Numbered from the stretch's first letter, positions 6,944 to 14,413 are shown. The stretch: 64,000 nt of DNA from Chitinophaga pinensis DSM 2588 (GCF_000024005.1 NC_013132.1:4830001-4894000), one strand, 5' to 3'. A program made the numbers and translations. Notes: generated from the letters alone by a model not told the origin.

Positions 6944-8367
6944 CTAGGCTATTGGGTCCCTCCCAGAAGGATCTCGCCGAGATGGCAAATTCATATATGC
7001 AGCAATGGCTGAATAATCGTGGTCCGGTGTTTACGCCTGTTATGCCAATATACCCCAAGGTTGGCCAAAAAGAGGCTGTACAAAAGGGGTACTGCGATAA
7101 TACAGACATATTCTCCATAGTGAGCAGAAAGGCCCGCATGGCCGCCGGAATTCCGTTCTATGTGTACAAGGTAAAGAAAGAAGGAAAGAAGGCTTTCAGG
7201 GAGTACAAAGCCTTGATGTCTGGGGAAAAGATGACCATGGAGTCATTGGCTATGGCAAATGTGCTGAAAATAAAGGCAATGGAGGAGGTGGAGGATACCA
7301 ATGGCATAAGTCAGCTTCTGCAGCGACCTAACAAAGACCAGAGTCAAACGGAGTTTCTTGAGCAGGTTTATGGCTTTCTGGAAATCACTGGGAACAGTTA
7401 TATCTGGAAGGAAAAGTTATCAATGGGAGCTAACGAGGGTAAGCCTATAAGTATGCACTCGGTGGCCAGTCAATACATGACCGTAGTTCCAGATGGGACA
7501 TTCCCGGTTTCTGTATTGGGATATATGTACTTTCTCTGGGGGGAAATGGGACTGCAGAAGAGTGAGATTATCCATATGAAGTACCCAAACTATGATTACC
7601 AGCCAGATGGTTCTCATTTAATGGGCCTTTCCCCATTGCAGGCCGGACATAAGACGATGGCGCGATCTGATAGTGAAGAGGATAGCGCTACCGCTCAATT
7701 CCAGCATGGAGGACCAGCCGGTATGTTTTATAATGAATCCATGGCGCCTACAGAACAGAACATGTCTCTGGTGGGTGGATTGAAGAAGAAGTGGGAGGCA
7801 GAAACGTGGGGCAACAAGAATCGGGGTAAAATTCTATTCTCACCTGGTAAGGTGGGCTATGTACAGGCTGGATTATCTCCGGTCGATCTTCAGATACTGG
7901 AATCTGGAAAGTGGACCTTCCATAGACTGTGCAATCTATGGCATATGCCGGCGGCCATCTTCAATGAGACTGAGCACGCTACTATGAGCAATATGGAGCA
8001 GTTCTATAAGGCTGCTTATACAGATGGCGTTATCCCATTGGTCATCAAGCTAAGAGACGCCCTCAATGCATCATTACTACCTGACTTTGGTGATCCTGGG
8101 GAATACTTCATTGATGCCGACTTTTCTAATATACCTGTTCTCCAGCAGGACATGAAGACGCTCACGGAGTGGATGACAAACTCTTGGTGGATCACTCCAA
8201 ATGAGAAGAGGGAAGCGCAGAAGTTCGGCCGACTGCCTGATCCAAATATGGATAAAGTGTGGATGCCAACAGGGCTGGACATGATGGATAATATGTCAGC
8301 AACACCGGATCAGATTGATCAGGATGTTATCGATTTGGCGAAGTCAGGGCTAAATCCATATAAGTAA
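6928..8367 (+). CDS. Portal protein (HK97/SPP1 type)
   Basis: A 479-residue protein starting at GTG and overlapping the large terminase by 16 bp. The sequence shows the typical portal order: N-terminal helix, RKARMAAGIPFYVYK strand region, a long central segment with GNSYIWKE, the MGLSPLQAG stretch, and a C-terminal WMTNSWWITPNEKREAQKFG helix. It forms the dodecameric ring through which DNA passes. In most HK97 phages the MuF and protease genes follow immediately, but here 5 kb of cargo intervenes. Confidence 0.9.
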   Translation: MANILTRLLGPSQKDLAEMANSYMQQWLNNRGPVFTPVMPIYPKVGQKEAVQKGYCDNTDIFSIVSRKARMAAGIPFYVYKVKKEGKKAFREYKALMSGEKMTMESLAMANVLKIKAMEEVEDTNGISQLLQRPNKDQSQTEFLEQVYGFLEITGNSYIWKEKLSMGANEGKPISMHSVASQYMTVVPDGTFPVSVLGYMYFLWGEMGLQKSEIIHMKYPNYDYQPDGSHLMGLSPLQAGHKTMARSDSEEDSATAQFQHGGPAGMFYNESMAPTEQNMSLVGGLKKKWEAETWGNKNRGKILFSPGKVGYVQAGLSPVDLQILESGKWTFHRLCNLWHMPAAIFNETEHATMSNMEQFYKAAYTDGVIPLVIKLRDALNASLLPDFGDPGEYFIDADFSNIPVLQQDMKTLTEWMTNSWWITPNEKREAQKFGRLPDPNMDKVWMPTGLDMMDNMSATPDQIDQDVIDLAKSGLNPYK

Positions 8368-8428
8368 TACTTTTCTGTTTATTCTTACGCTGTAACAATA
8401 TCATTTTTTGTTTAGATAGTATTGATGT

Positions 8429-9913
8429 ATGATAGGATATGAAGCTACTCCCAGGATCACTAGTCACCATTCCTGGCAATCTGCACTACCTAAAGTCGGG
8501 ATAGGGATCACGACTCACAACCGATATGATACTTTTCTGAAGTCTTACCAACAGATCAAGCGGATGTCGCCGTTACTGTTTAAGATAATTGTAGTGGATG
8601 ACGCCAGTAGTCAAAGAGTGCCGGAAGCAAACTACCGATTTGATAAGAACGTAGGTATTGCAGTAGCAAAGAATAAGTGCTTTGAGCTATTGGATGATTG
8701 TGATCATATCTTCCTATTTGATGACGATACTTACCCGGTAGATCCTTCCTGGTGGGTACCTTATGTGGAATCTGGACAACCTCACCTGATGTACATATTC
8801 CCTGACTTTGCTACCGGTAAGAAGCTAAATGACACTGCTCTGATCTATGAGGATAGTAAACTGCGTGCCTGGTCTCATGCTAGGGGAGTAATGTGCTACT
8901 TCCGAAAGGAGTGTCTGGATAAAGTGGGTGGCATGGACCCTGTGTTTGGTCGGTGGGGATGGGAGCATCCGGATCTCAGCAATCGTATATTCAATGCTGG
9001 CCTGACCAAGTTCAAATATGCAGATGTTGCCGGCAGTGAGAAACTGTTTTATTCGGCTGATGAACACCAGGCTGTAAAGAGTACGGTAACTGGGGCAGAC
9101 AGGACAGCACAGATCAAGCGTAATGAGGCTATTTACGAACAGCGCAAATCGTCTGCGCAGTATGTGCCATATAAAGATAAGCGCAATGTAGTGCTCACGT
9201 CTTACTTTACAACGTTGGCTGATCCTCAGCGAGGAGTAACCTGGGAGTTTGATAGCTCTCAGATTGTGCCATTGGCTATTTCGTGCGCAGGTGAGGCCTC
9301 GTTAGTGATACTGTATGATGCCCTACCAGGTACAGCCAACAAAGCAGGTGGCGCTATCGGTGATGATAACTCACCGATACATCACCTGCTTTGGCGCCGT
9401 GTTAAAACATCCATTAATCCGTATTTCCAGCGCTGGCTTTCTTACTATGAATACCTGGTAGATCACCGCGAGGAGATAGACAAAGTGTTCTGTGTGGATG
9501 CGACTGATGTGGAGATGCTGAAGAACCCATTCCCACATATGCAGCCTGGCATCCTGTATACTGGGGACGAACCCGGACAGATAGCCTGCGAGTGGATGTT
9601 ACGCCACCATCGTGCACCGGTGCTTATTGACTTCTTCAAGCAGTATGCAACCAGGCAGATTGCGAATGCTGGGCTTCTTGGTGGCGACGTGGAGACTGTG
9701 ATCAAATTCTGCAAGGCCATGGTTGATTTTTACTGTGAGTGTGCCTCTGACGCTTTCCACAAAAAGCAGGAGGGACCCGGAGACACTGATATGGGCGCAT
9801 TCAATTACATCGTATACACAAAGTTTGGCTCGATATCTCGCCATGGCCGGCAAGTGAACACCCGGTTCAAGGCGAACGAGCGTAATGATATTTCTTGGTG
9901 GAAACATAAGTAG
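8429..9913 (+). CDS. Two-domain phage glycosyltransferase
   Basis: A 494-residue protein. The N-terminal domain is a GT-A family 2 fold: VGIGITTHNRYDT (23-35), IIVVDDAS (53-60), and the metal-binding DDD at 98-100, followed by WGWEHPDLSNR acceptor-side residues. A second domain from about residue 254 also looks GT-A-like, with a DATD motif near residue 355 that could be its DxD. It has no signal peptide or membrane segment, so it acts in the cytoplasm, perhaps on virion proteins, phage DNA or a sugar carrier. It sits alone after a 61-bp gap downstream of the portal, with a second transferase next. Confidence 0.75.
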   Translation: MIGYEATPRITSHHSWQSALPKVGIGITTHNRYDTFLKSYQQIKRMSPLLFKIIVVDDASSQRVPEANYRFDKNVGIAVAKNKCFELLDDCDHIFLFDDDTYPVDPSWWVPYVESGQPHLMYIFPDFATGKKLNDTALIYEDSKLRAWSHARGVMCYFRKECLDKVGGMDPVFGRWGWEHPDLSNRIFNAGLTKFKYADVAGSEKLFYSADEHQAVKSTVTGADRTAQIKRNEAIYEQRKSSAQYVPYKDKRNVVLTSYFTTLADPQRGVTWEFDSSQIVPLAISCAGEASLVILYDALPGTANKAGGAIGDDNSPIHHLLWRRVKTSINPYFQRWLSYYEYLVDHREEIDKVFCVDATDVEMLKNPFPHMQPGILYTGDEPGQIACEWMLRHHRAPVLIDFFKQYATRQIANAGLLGGDVETVIKFCKAMVDFYCECASDAFHKKQEGPGDTDMGAFNYIVYTKFGSISRHGRQVNTRFKANERNDISWWKHK

Positions 9914-9915
9914 TG

Positions 9916-10452
9916 ATGATCTGGTACAGCAACCCATATAGCCGTCAGAAGAACTTCGGTCGCGCACTCAACGAGTTCTGCGATCGGGTGCCCAATGACG
10001 CCTGGATCTGCATTCAGGATGGTGATATCATGTATCTGACTGACTATTGGGGTAGCCAGATAGAAGATATTACTTTGAATAACCCTGAATACTCGCTGAT
10101 CGGCTGCCTAACTAACCGGTTGCGCAGTCCGCATCAGCTGTATAAGGGCGAGTTCTGCGACAAAGACTCGGTGTTCTACCATCAGGTCATAGCGGAACGG
10201 CTTTATCAAGACCATTACAGCCAAGTGCAGCCGACCGAAAAGGGTATTGCCGGCATGTTCATGCTATTTCCTAAAAAGGTATGGAACCGGGTGCAGTTCC
10301 GGGAGCAATCAGCGGCTTTTGATACGTTCTTCTGCCGGGATTTAGCCAAGATAGGCGGTAAGATCGGAATAGCACAAGGTCTTTACGTCTTCCACCGCTA
10401 CCGGCTGGGTAAGGAGAATCCCAAGACGAATAATAAACATCTTTATATATGA
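9916..10452 (+). CDS. Small GT2-like glycosyltransferase
   Basis: A 178-residue protein with a QDGDIMYL motif near residues 34-41, the usual position of a DxD-type metal site, and a RSPHQLYKGEF / GIAGMFMLFPKKVW acceptor-side pattern typical of family 2 members. A GTG three bases earlier could also start translation. It follows the two-domain transferase by 2 bp and ends overlapping the WDGH gene by 4 bp, so the three are one unit. The short length suggests a minimal catalytic domain. Confidence 0.6.
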   Translation: MIWYSNPYSRQKNFGRALNEFCDRVPNDAWICIQDGDIMYLTDYWGSQIEDITLNNPEYSLIGCLTNRLRSPHQLYKGEFCDKDSVFYHQVIAERLYQDHYSQVQPTEKGIAGMFMLFPKKVWNRVQFREQSAAFDTFFCRDLAKIGGKIGIAQGLYVFHRYRLGKENPKTNNKHLYI

Positions 10453-10832
10453 CAATTGATCAAATTAACAGCAACATACATGATCGCAGGGCTGGCGGTT
10501 ATCCTGAGGGTATTGGAAGGATCTCTGATGGGTACCACACTTTTGACGAGCTGTATGCACATCGCATAGCGCTGTTCAAGGCATTGTCTCGCGCGCTTTT
10601 CGGCCTTACTGTGTATGAGGCAGACTTCCCTTGGAAATCCAAATTACAGTCGAATGGCACAATGGAAGAAGGGTGGTTTATCGCTGGTATCGGCAGCGCT
10701 ACTGGTAAACAGATAACCTACCATATTCCCATTTCTGAGTGGGATGAATGGTGCGCAAACGAAATACCGTATGCACCGGCTTGGGATGGACACACATCAG
10801 CTGACGTTATTAAAAGACTTAAATCGCTTTAA
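10449..10832 (+). CDS. WDGH-domain phage protein
   Basis: A 127-residue protein with YHTFDELYAHRIALFKAL (about 29-46), WKSKL and EEGWFIAGIG, ITYHIPISEWDEW, and the terminal PAWDGHTSADVIKRL motif that gives this phage family its name. Members occur in many phages and prophages without known function. The gene overlaps the upstream glycosyltransferase by 4 bp. No catalytic motif is evident. Confidence 0.7.
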   Translation: MTIDQINSNIHDRRAGGYPEGIGRISDGYHTFDELYAHRIALFKALSRALFGLTVYEADFPWKSKLQSNGTMEEGWFIAGIGSATGKQITYHIPISEWDEWCANEIPYAPAWDGHTSADVIKRLKSL

Positions 10833-10833
10833 T

Positions 10834-11100
10834 ATGCTACCTATTACATTCCCGGAACATAATACAGTTTACGGTAAGCCAGAAGAAATGACCGATGATC
10901 AATGTATGGCATTGCCGGCATGGAAAGGAGAGGCTCCAATTGATGAAGAAGGCAGTAGAGTACCAGTAATTATTTCTTGTTGGCAACTGTCAAAGGAAGA
11001 TCTGGATGAAATTAATAAGAACGGGTGTATATGGTTGTCGGTTAGCGGTACGCAACTTCCGCCTGTCTCTGTTTTCACAGAAAATCCTTTTCATCCATGA
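10834..11100 (+). CDS. Phage hypothetical protein, 88 aa
   Basis: Starts MLPITFPEHNTVYGKPEEM, two bases after the stop of the WDGH gene. The sequence includes CWQLSKEDLDEINKNG and ends TENPFHP. The pattern PxxxxVPVIISCWQLS..DLxEIxxxGxIWL is common in small phage proteins near capsid genes, but I cannot attach a name. Its stop overlaps the next start (ATGA). Confidence 0.6.
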   Translation: MLPITFPEHNTVYGKPEEMTDDQCMALPAWKGEAPIDEEGSRVPVIISCWQLSKEDLDEINKNGCIWLSVSGTQLPPVSVFTENPFHP

Positions 11101-11273
11101 CTCTGGACGACATTATCCGCAGGGCCATTCCCGACGATCCGAAAGACTGCCGGATAAAGAAGGCACAGAAAGAGGCCATGCGCCTTGAAACTAAACGGGA
11201 TCTGTTATACTTGATCAGTAAGAACTTCACGCCCAAGGAAAACGAAAATACCCGGCCAAAATTGACCGGGTAA
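11097..11273 (+). CDS. Small basic phage protein, 58 aa
   Basis: ATGA overlap with the preceding gene supports the start. The product (MTLDDIIRRAIPDDPKDC...) is strongly charged, with Lys/Arg-rich helices and no recognised motif. Its last codons form part of an inverted repeat that may act as a weak terminator. Confidence 0.5.
   Translation: MTLDDIIRRAIPDDPKDCRIKKAQKEAMRLETKRDLLYLISKNFTPKENENTRPKLTG
11250..11271 (+). terminator. Hairpin at end of glycosyltransferase/WDGH unit
   Basis: ACCCGG (11250-11255) pairs with CCGGGT (11266-11271), and the inner CAA/TTG can extend the stem across one mismatch. It overlaps the stop codon. There is no T tract, so it would be a weak or factor-dependent terminator, or a 3'-end stabiliser. 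A new promoter follows at 11.33 kb, consistent with a transcription unit boundary. Confidence 0.35.
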
Positions 11274-11328
11274 TATCATAACATCACTATGCCCTGTGAT
11301 AAATAATACGTCATGGCGAAAATATGAT

Positions 11329-11359
11329 TTTGGCAATTAATTGCCAAATTGTACATTTG
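11329..11359 (+). promoter_or_regulatory. Bacteroidota promoter fused to a 20-bp palindrome
   Basis: TTTG (-33 box, 11329-11332) and TACATTTG (exact -7 box TAnnTTTG, 11352-11359) are separated by 19 bp. A perfect 20-bp palindrome TTTGGCAATTAATTGCCAAA spans 11329-11348, starting on the -33 box itself and filling most of the spacer. A bound dimer would block polymerase, so it is a likely repressor operator. The promoter drives the small membrane gene, the Acb2-like gene, the tRNA-like element and the RNA ligase. Confidence 0.7.
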
Positions 11360-11408
11360 TAGAGATAGACCTCAATGGCAGGAACGGATAACTTACAGGA
11401 ACAATGAA

Positions 11409-11537
11409 ATGAGCTACAGGGGTTATTGGCTGCTGTGGCTTTTGTTATTTATGGGCATAGTATATCAGTTTATCGCATCTCTCGTCATTATACTGCTTCT
11501 GGCGTATGCGATCAAAAAGGGATCATCTAAATACTAA
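11409..11537 (+). CDS. Tiny membrane protein, 42 aa
   Basis: Begins MSYRGYWLLWLLLFMG; one long or two short hydrophobic segments (about residues 7-35) precede a basic tail KKGSSKY. The ATG at 11409 lies about 50 nt after the predicted -7 box. It overlaps no other gene and ends 4 bp before the Acb2-like gene. Small membrane proteins next to anti-defence genes are frequent in phages, but no function can be assigned. Confidence 0.5.
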   Translation: MSYRGYWLLWLLLFMGIVYQFIASLVIILLLAYAIKKGSSKY

Positions 11538-11541
11538 TTAT

Positions 11542-11751
11542 ATGAGTGAACAATTAACAGTCGGCGAACAGCGGGTTCGCACGCAATTCAACCCTGGAAA
11601 CAATTCGGTAGTTGATCAAATCAAGCAAAAGACAGCTGAACTGATCAATCTTTGCGAAGAACTGAAGACGAAGGAACCGCGTCTGTCTTCCTTGGCTCAG
11701 ACAGAGTATGAAACAGCGGCCATGTGGGCGGTAAAAGCAGCAACTGCATAA
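11542..11751 (+). CDS. Acb2/Tad1-like cyclic-nucleotide sponge
   Basis: A 69-residue protein with the pattern GEQRVRTQFNP (8-18), DQIKQKTAELINLCEEL (25-41), RLSSLAQTEYETAAMWAVKAATA at the C-terminus. This two-helix hairpin pattern, with the ending AMWAVKAAT, is what I recall for the Acb2/Tad1 family of phage proteins. Known Acb2 proteins form oligomers that bind cyclic di- and trinucleotides and so block CBASS; Tad1 proteins bind Thoeris signals. The assignment is by recalled family pattern. The gene is in a repressible operon with a tRNA-like RNA and an RNA ligase, which fits an anti-defence cassette. Confidence 0.75.
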   Translation: MSEQLTVGEQRVRTQFNPGNNSVVDQIKQKTAELINLCEELKTKEPRLSSLAQTEYETAAMWAVKAATA

Positions 11752-11759
11752 GAGCGTAG

Positions 11760-11823
11760 CCGGGCAACTCAGGTTCGATCCCTGATGCGGATTCCCCGTA
11801 TGGCATAGTGGCGGTGCGCCCGG
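11760..11823 (+). ncRNA. Circularly permuted tRNA-like RNA
   Basis: Read in order 3' half then 5' half, 64 nt give every arm of a tRNA: anticodon 3' strand CCGGG (11760-11764), 4-nt variable region, T stem TCAGG/CCTGA (11769-11773/11781-11785) with canonical 7-nt loop TTCGATC, acceptor 3' strand TGCGG (11786-11790), a 5-nt connecting loop ATTCC, acceptor 5' strand CCGTA (11796-11800), the two linker bases TG, D stem GCAT/GTGC (11803-11806/11814-11817) with loop AGTGGCG, one linker base, anticodon 5' strand CCCGG (11819-11823). All spacings equal those of a canonical tRNA. The acceptor is only 5 bp and closed by the loop; the break is in the anticodon loop. Normal-order folding is not possible. 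It starts 9 nt after the acb2-like stop. Confidence 0.6.
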
Positions 11824-11877
11824 TGATTTTTAGCCATTGTCCAATTGATATTTCTTGTCAAAGACAAATCTACATTT

Positions 11878-12219
11878 ATGACCGAACAGTTGAACTGGGA
11901 TTCAGAGATTGCCATGCTTCTTGAGTCTGGATTCGAACTTAATTTATCGCCTGATCAGGATGACGGGTATCCAGTAGAAATATTAAATGAGGGCGATGTA
12001 GTATTCTATCACAAATCATGGACGCGACAGAATATAGCGGTAATGCTTCATGGCATATCAGAAGGGGATTATCAAAAGAATTTTTCAGTCTACGTTCGCC
12101 AGAATATCGGATGCGGTTGGCTTCTGATGCCATACCTCTGGTCCAGACTGGAATATTGGTTTTTAGAACTGCTCAAGCTGTCTCTGGATGGCTGTGGGCT
12201 AAAAGGTGCCAGAATATGA
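11878..12219 (+). CDS. Phage hypothetical protein between tRNA-like RNA and ligase
   Basis: A 113-residue protein starting MTEQLNWDSEIAMLLESG; an in-frame upstream ATG at 11845 lies in the leader and is less likely. The C-terminal part is Leu/Trp-rich (GWLLMPYLWSRLEYWFLELLKL), possibly amphipathic or membrane-associated. No motif is recognised. Its stop overlaps the ligase start (ATGA at 12216-12219), so the two proteins are probably made together and may work together. Confidence 0.55.
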   Translation: MTEQLNWDSEIAMLLESGFELNLSPDQDDGYPVEILNEGDVVFYHKSWTRQNIAVMLHGISEGDYQKNFSVYVRQNIGCGWLLMPYLWSRLEYWFLELLKLSLDGCGLKGARI

Positions 12220-12866
12220 AGAAAATACCATCCCTCTTTGTAAGGGACTACGAAAGAATCATTACTGATTATGAACCGCATTCAGTACATACAATGGATG
12301 ATGGTAGCGTTTCCATGGCATACACGATTACAGGCAGTCAGAAAGGCCGTTTCCTGGCAACCAAGGAGGTGACTCCTGGCTGTGAATGGGTAGTCGCCGG
12401 TGAGGGCAAGGCTACTCGCAAATGGGATGGCACGGCTGTCCTTAAAGAGGGCGCTGAACTGTTTAGGCGTTATGACGCTAAACATGGCAAGACACCGCCT
12501 GATGGCTTCAGGCCGTGCCAAGATCCTGACCCTATTACTGGGCATTGGCCGGGATGGGTGCCGGTAGATCCACATAATCCAGCGGACAAGTACATCTGCG
12601 AGGCGTTCGGTATATCGCAGAGTGATTGCATTATGGATGGGACTTACGAGGCGATTGGCCCCAAGATAAACGGCAATCGTGAAAAGGGCAACCATCACCG
12701 AATGGTGCGGCATGGTAGCCATGTCTTCCCGGAGGTGCCAAGAGATTATGACGGATTAAAAAGGTGGTTTGAGGAAGTTAATGCGAATTGCGAGGGCATT
12801 GTGTTTCACCACCCAGACGGCCGGATGTGCAAGGTTAAACGCTCTGACTTCGGATTGCCATGGTAG
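12216..12866 (+). CDS. ATP-dependent RNA ligase (Rnl-like, DUF5565-type)
   Basis: A 216-residue nucleotidyltransferase. Motif I KWDG places the AMP-accepting Lys at 69 (RKWDGTAVL); RRYD follows at 84-87; YEAIG (144-148) fits motif III, EGIVF (193-197) motif IV, and KVKR (206-209) motif V. There is no C-terminal OB or other domain, so it is a minimal catalytic ligase. The family joins 3'-OH and 5'-phosphate RNA ends and in T4-like phages repairs tRNA cut in the anticodon loop. No kinase/phosphatase partner is visible in the window. The start is fixed by the ATGA overlap with the upstream gene. Confidence 0.78.
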   Translation: MKKIPSLFVRDYERIITDYEPHSVHTMDDGSVSMAYTITGSQKGRFLATKEVTPGCEWVVAGEGKATRKWDGTAVLKEGAELFRRYDAKHGKTPPDGFRPCQDPDPITGHWPGWVPVDPHNPADKYICEAFGISQSDCIMDGTYEAIGPKINGNREKGNHHRMVRHGSHVFPEVPRDYDGLKRWFEEVNANCEGIVFHHPDGRMCKVKRSDFGLPW

Positions 12867-13087
12867 TTTTCAATATTGAGGGATTCAGTGTAGAAGTTCT
12901 CAACCTTCTTGAGGATGATAATACAGTGATAATATCGAAGGATTTGAGAAAGATTTTTGTTAAGTCTGAGCCAGTAGGGTATCTTGTTTTATGGCTATAT
13001 ACAAAAAGGATTGAGGACTATATCGAATGGAGGGTTGCTTGTCACTCCCACCGGATAGACATAAAATTTAAATTGGGCAATGCGTAA
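12860..13087 (+). CDS. Phage hypothetical protein, 75 aa
   Basis: Overlaps the ligase gene by 7 bp and the next gene by 8 bp, so it is translated as part of the same unit. The product begins MVVFNIEGFSVEVLNLL and is beta-rich with alternating hydrophobic residues. No family is recognised. Confidence 0.5.
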   Translation: MVVFNIEGFSVEVLNLLEDDNTVIISKDLRKIFVKSEPVGYLVLWLYTKRIEDYIEWRVACHSHRIDIKFKLGNA

Positions 13088-13454
13088 CGAATCATGCAGG
13101 GTGCTTGTCGCCAGAGTGGAAGAGAGGTTAAGCCAGCCTTTTCAGTGGCAGATAGATATAGCGGGCCTCAATATACATGAATCAGTGAAGCAGCTGATCA
13201 TAAACTGCTACCTAAAGAAGGCTCCATTCGCTTTGGCAACAGAGGAAGGGAAAAACATTGTCTATTTCCTTCCAGACAATGGTTGTGCCGTATGGTATGA
13301 CGATGGGAAGGTGACACTAAACATGTTTGAGACTGATCAACAGTTTCAGGACTGCATTAAGCTCGTATTGGTTGCACATCGGTTGTTTAAAAGCAGCTGG
13401 CAGATTGAAAGTGATGAAATGTACAAGGAAATTGTAAAGCAGCTAACGGCATGA
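13080..13454 (+). CDS. Phage hypothetical protein, 124 aa
   Basis: Begins MRNESCRVLVARVEERL. Contains WQIDIAGLNIHESVKQL and VYFLPDNGCAVWYDDGKV, a mixed alpha/beta pattern without a recognised motif. It overlaps the MuF gene by 4 bp, so the cargo operon reads directly into the head module. Confidence 0.5.
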   Translation: MRNESCRVLVARVEERLSQPFQWQIDIAGLNIHESVKQLIINCYLKKAPFALATEEGKNIVYFLPDNGCAVWYDDGKVTLNMFETDQQFQDCIKLVLVAHRLFKSSWQIESDEMYKEIVKQLTA

Positions 13455-14413
13455 CCAGTAAAGAACTGACAGAGGCATCCCGCGCCTGGGAGCGAAATCA
13501 TATCAAGCTGGAGAAGCGCTGGCAAAAGAAGATAAAACGGGCTATGGATGTTAACCTCAACAACTTCATTGACTACGCCCGAAAGAACAGCATTACTTCC
13601 GCTGTGAAGGTGATCGATACCCTAATGGACGCAAAGCCAATTAGCGATGTGCTAAAACAGCTATACTTGTCTGTTGGGATGGCCCAGGCGGTGAAAATTA
13701 AGAAGGCCGTGGAAGCCGACAGCAAAAAGTCATTATTTGACGAGTTCCTTTCAACGATGGCGGATAGCCTAGCCCAGTTCTTCCTCACCTTTGCTATCAC
13801 AGATTTCATATACAAGATATTGGCTTCCCAGAAACGCCGAACGCTCATTATACTGAAACAGTTGATGGAAGAAGCGAACGGAGGCCAGCCGGTATTACCA
13901 TCCATTCCTGATGATTTGATAACCCCTGAACAGTTGATTTCGGAGATAGAGGACCTGGATAGAGGTCATCAGAAGGAAATACAAATACTAAAGTCGCTGT
14001 ATGTAGCCGCCTCTGATCGCGGTACCGGTGCAATTGCTCGGACTGAAGTAACCCGTGCACTCAACTTTGCATCTTTCACTGCTGCCGGCAATCTTCCCAT
14101 TTATGTTGATAAGACATGGATATGTTGTTTGGACAAGAGGGTAAGAAGAGCACATAAAAATATTCCATGGGATCACAGGGAGCCTCATGGGCAAACAGTG
14201 CCACTTGAAGAGGCATATATAGTGTCAGGAGAGAGACTCATGTATCCAGCTGATCCAGCTGCGAGTGCTTCTAACGTCATTGGCTGCCGGTGCGGACAGA
14301 CATTTGCTGCCCGAAGAGATGCTAATGGTAGAGTAATACGGAAGCCGACAGGAACCAGTGTAACCGTTATTCTGCCCAATAATCAGCCTACGCTGCCAAC
14401 GATAACTATCTGA
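13451..14413 (+). CDS. MuF-like head morphogenesis protein (SPP1 gp7 family)
   Basis: A 320-residue minor capsid protein. The N-terminal 150 residues are helical; the C-terminal MuF domain shows ARTEVTRALNFASF (about 198-211), WICCLDKRVRRAHK (about 224-237), GERLMYPADPAASASNVIGCRCG (about 258-280) with Cys pairs that may bind zinc. Such proteins contact the portal inside the prohead and are sometimes injected. No toxin domain is attached here. Its usual neighbour, the portal, is 5 kb upstream. Confidence 0.85.
   Translation: MTSKELTEASRAWERNHIKLEKRWQKKIKRAMDVNLNNFIDYARKNSITSAVKVIDTLMDAKPISDVLKQLYLSVGMAQAVKIKKAVEADSKKSLFDEFLSTMADSLAQFFLTFAITDFIYKILASQKRRTLIILKQLMEEANGGQPVLPSIPDDLITPEQLISEIEDLDRGHQKEIQILKSLYVAASDRGTGAIARTEVTRALNFASFTAAGNLPIYVDKTWICCLDKRVRRAHKNIPWDHREPHGQTVPLEEAYIVSGERLMYPADPAASASNVIGCRCGQTFAARRDANGRVIRKPTGTSVTVILPNNQPTLPTITI

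Noticed and set aside
8368..8428. A promoter with TAGTATTG before the glycosyltransferase
   Set aside because: The box has one mismatch and no -33 TTTG at a suitable distance, so support is too weak for a separate entry.
11740..11860. A standard tRNA gene around the TTCGATC T loop
   Set aside because: No D arm or anticodon arm precedes the T arm at the right distance, and no T arm follows the D arm at 11803-11817; only the permuted order gives a complete cloverleaf.
12018..12215. A longer start for the RNA ligase at 12018
   Set aside because: The extra 66 codons overlap the upstream gene in another frame, while the ATG at 12216 makes a tight ATGA overlap with that gene's stop and begins directly before conserved sequence.
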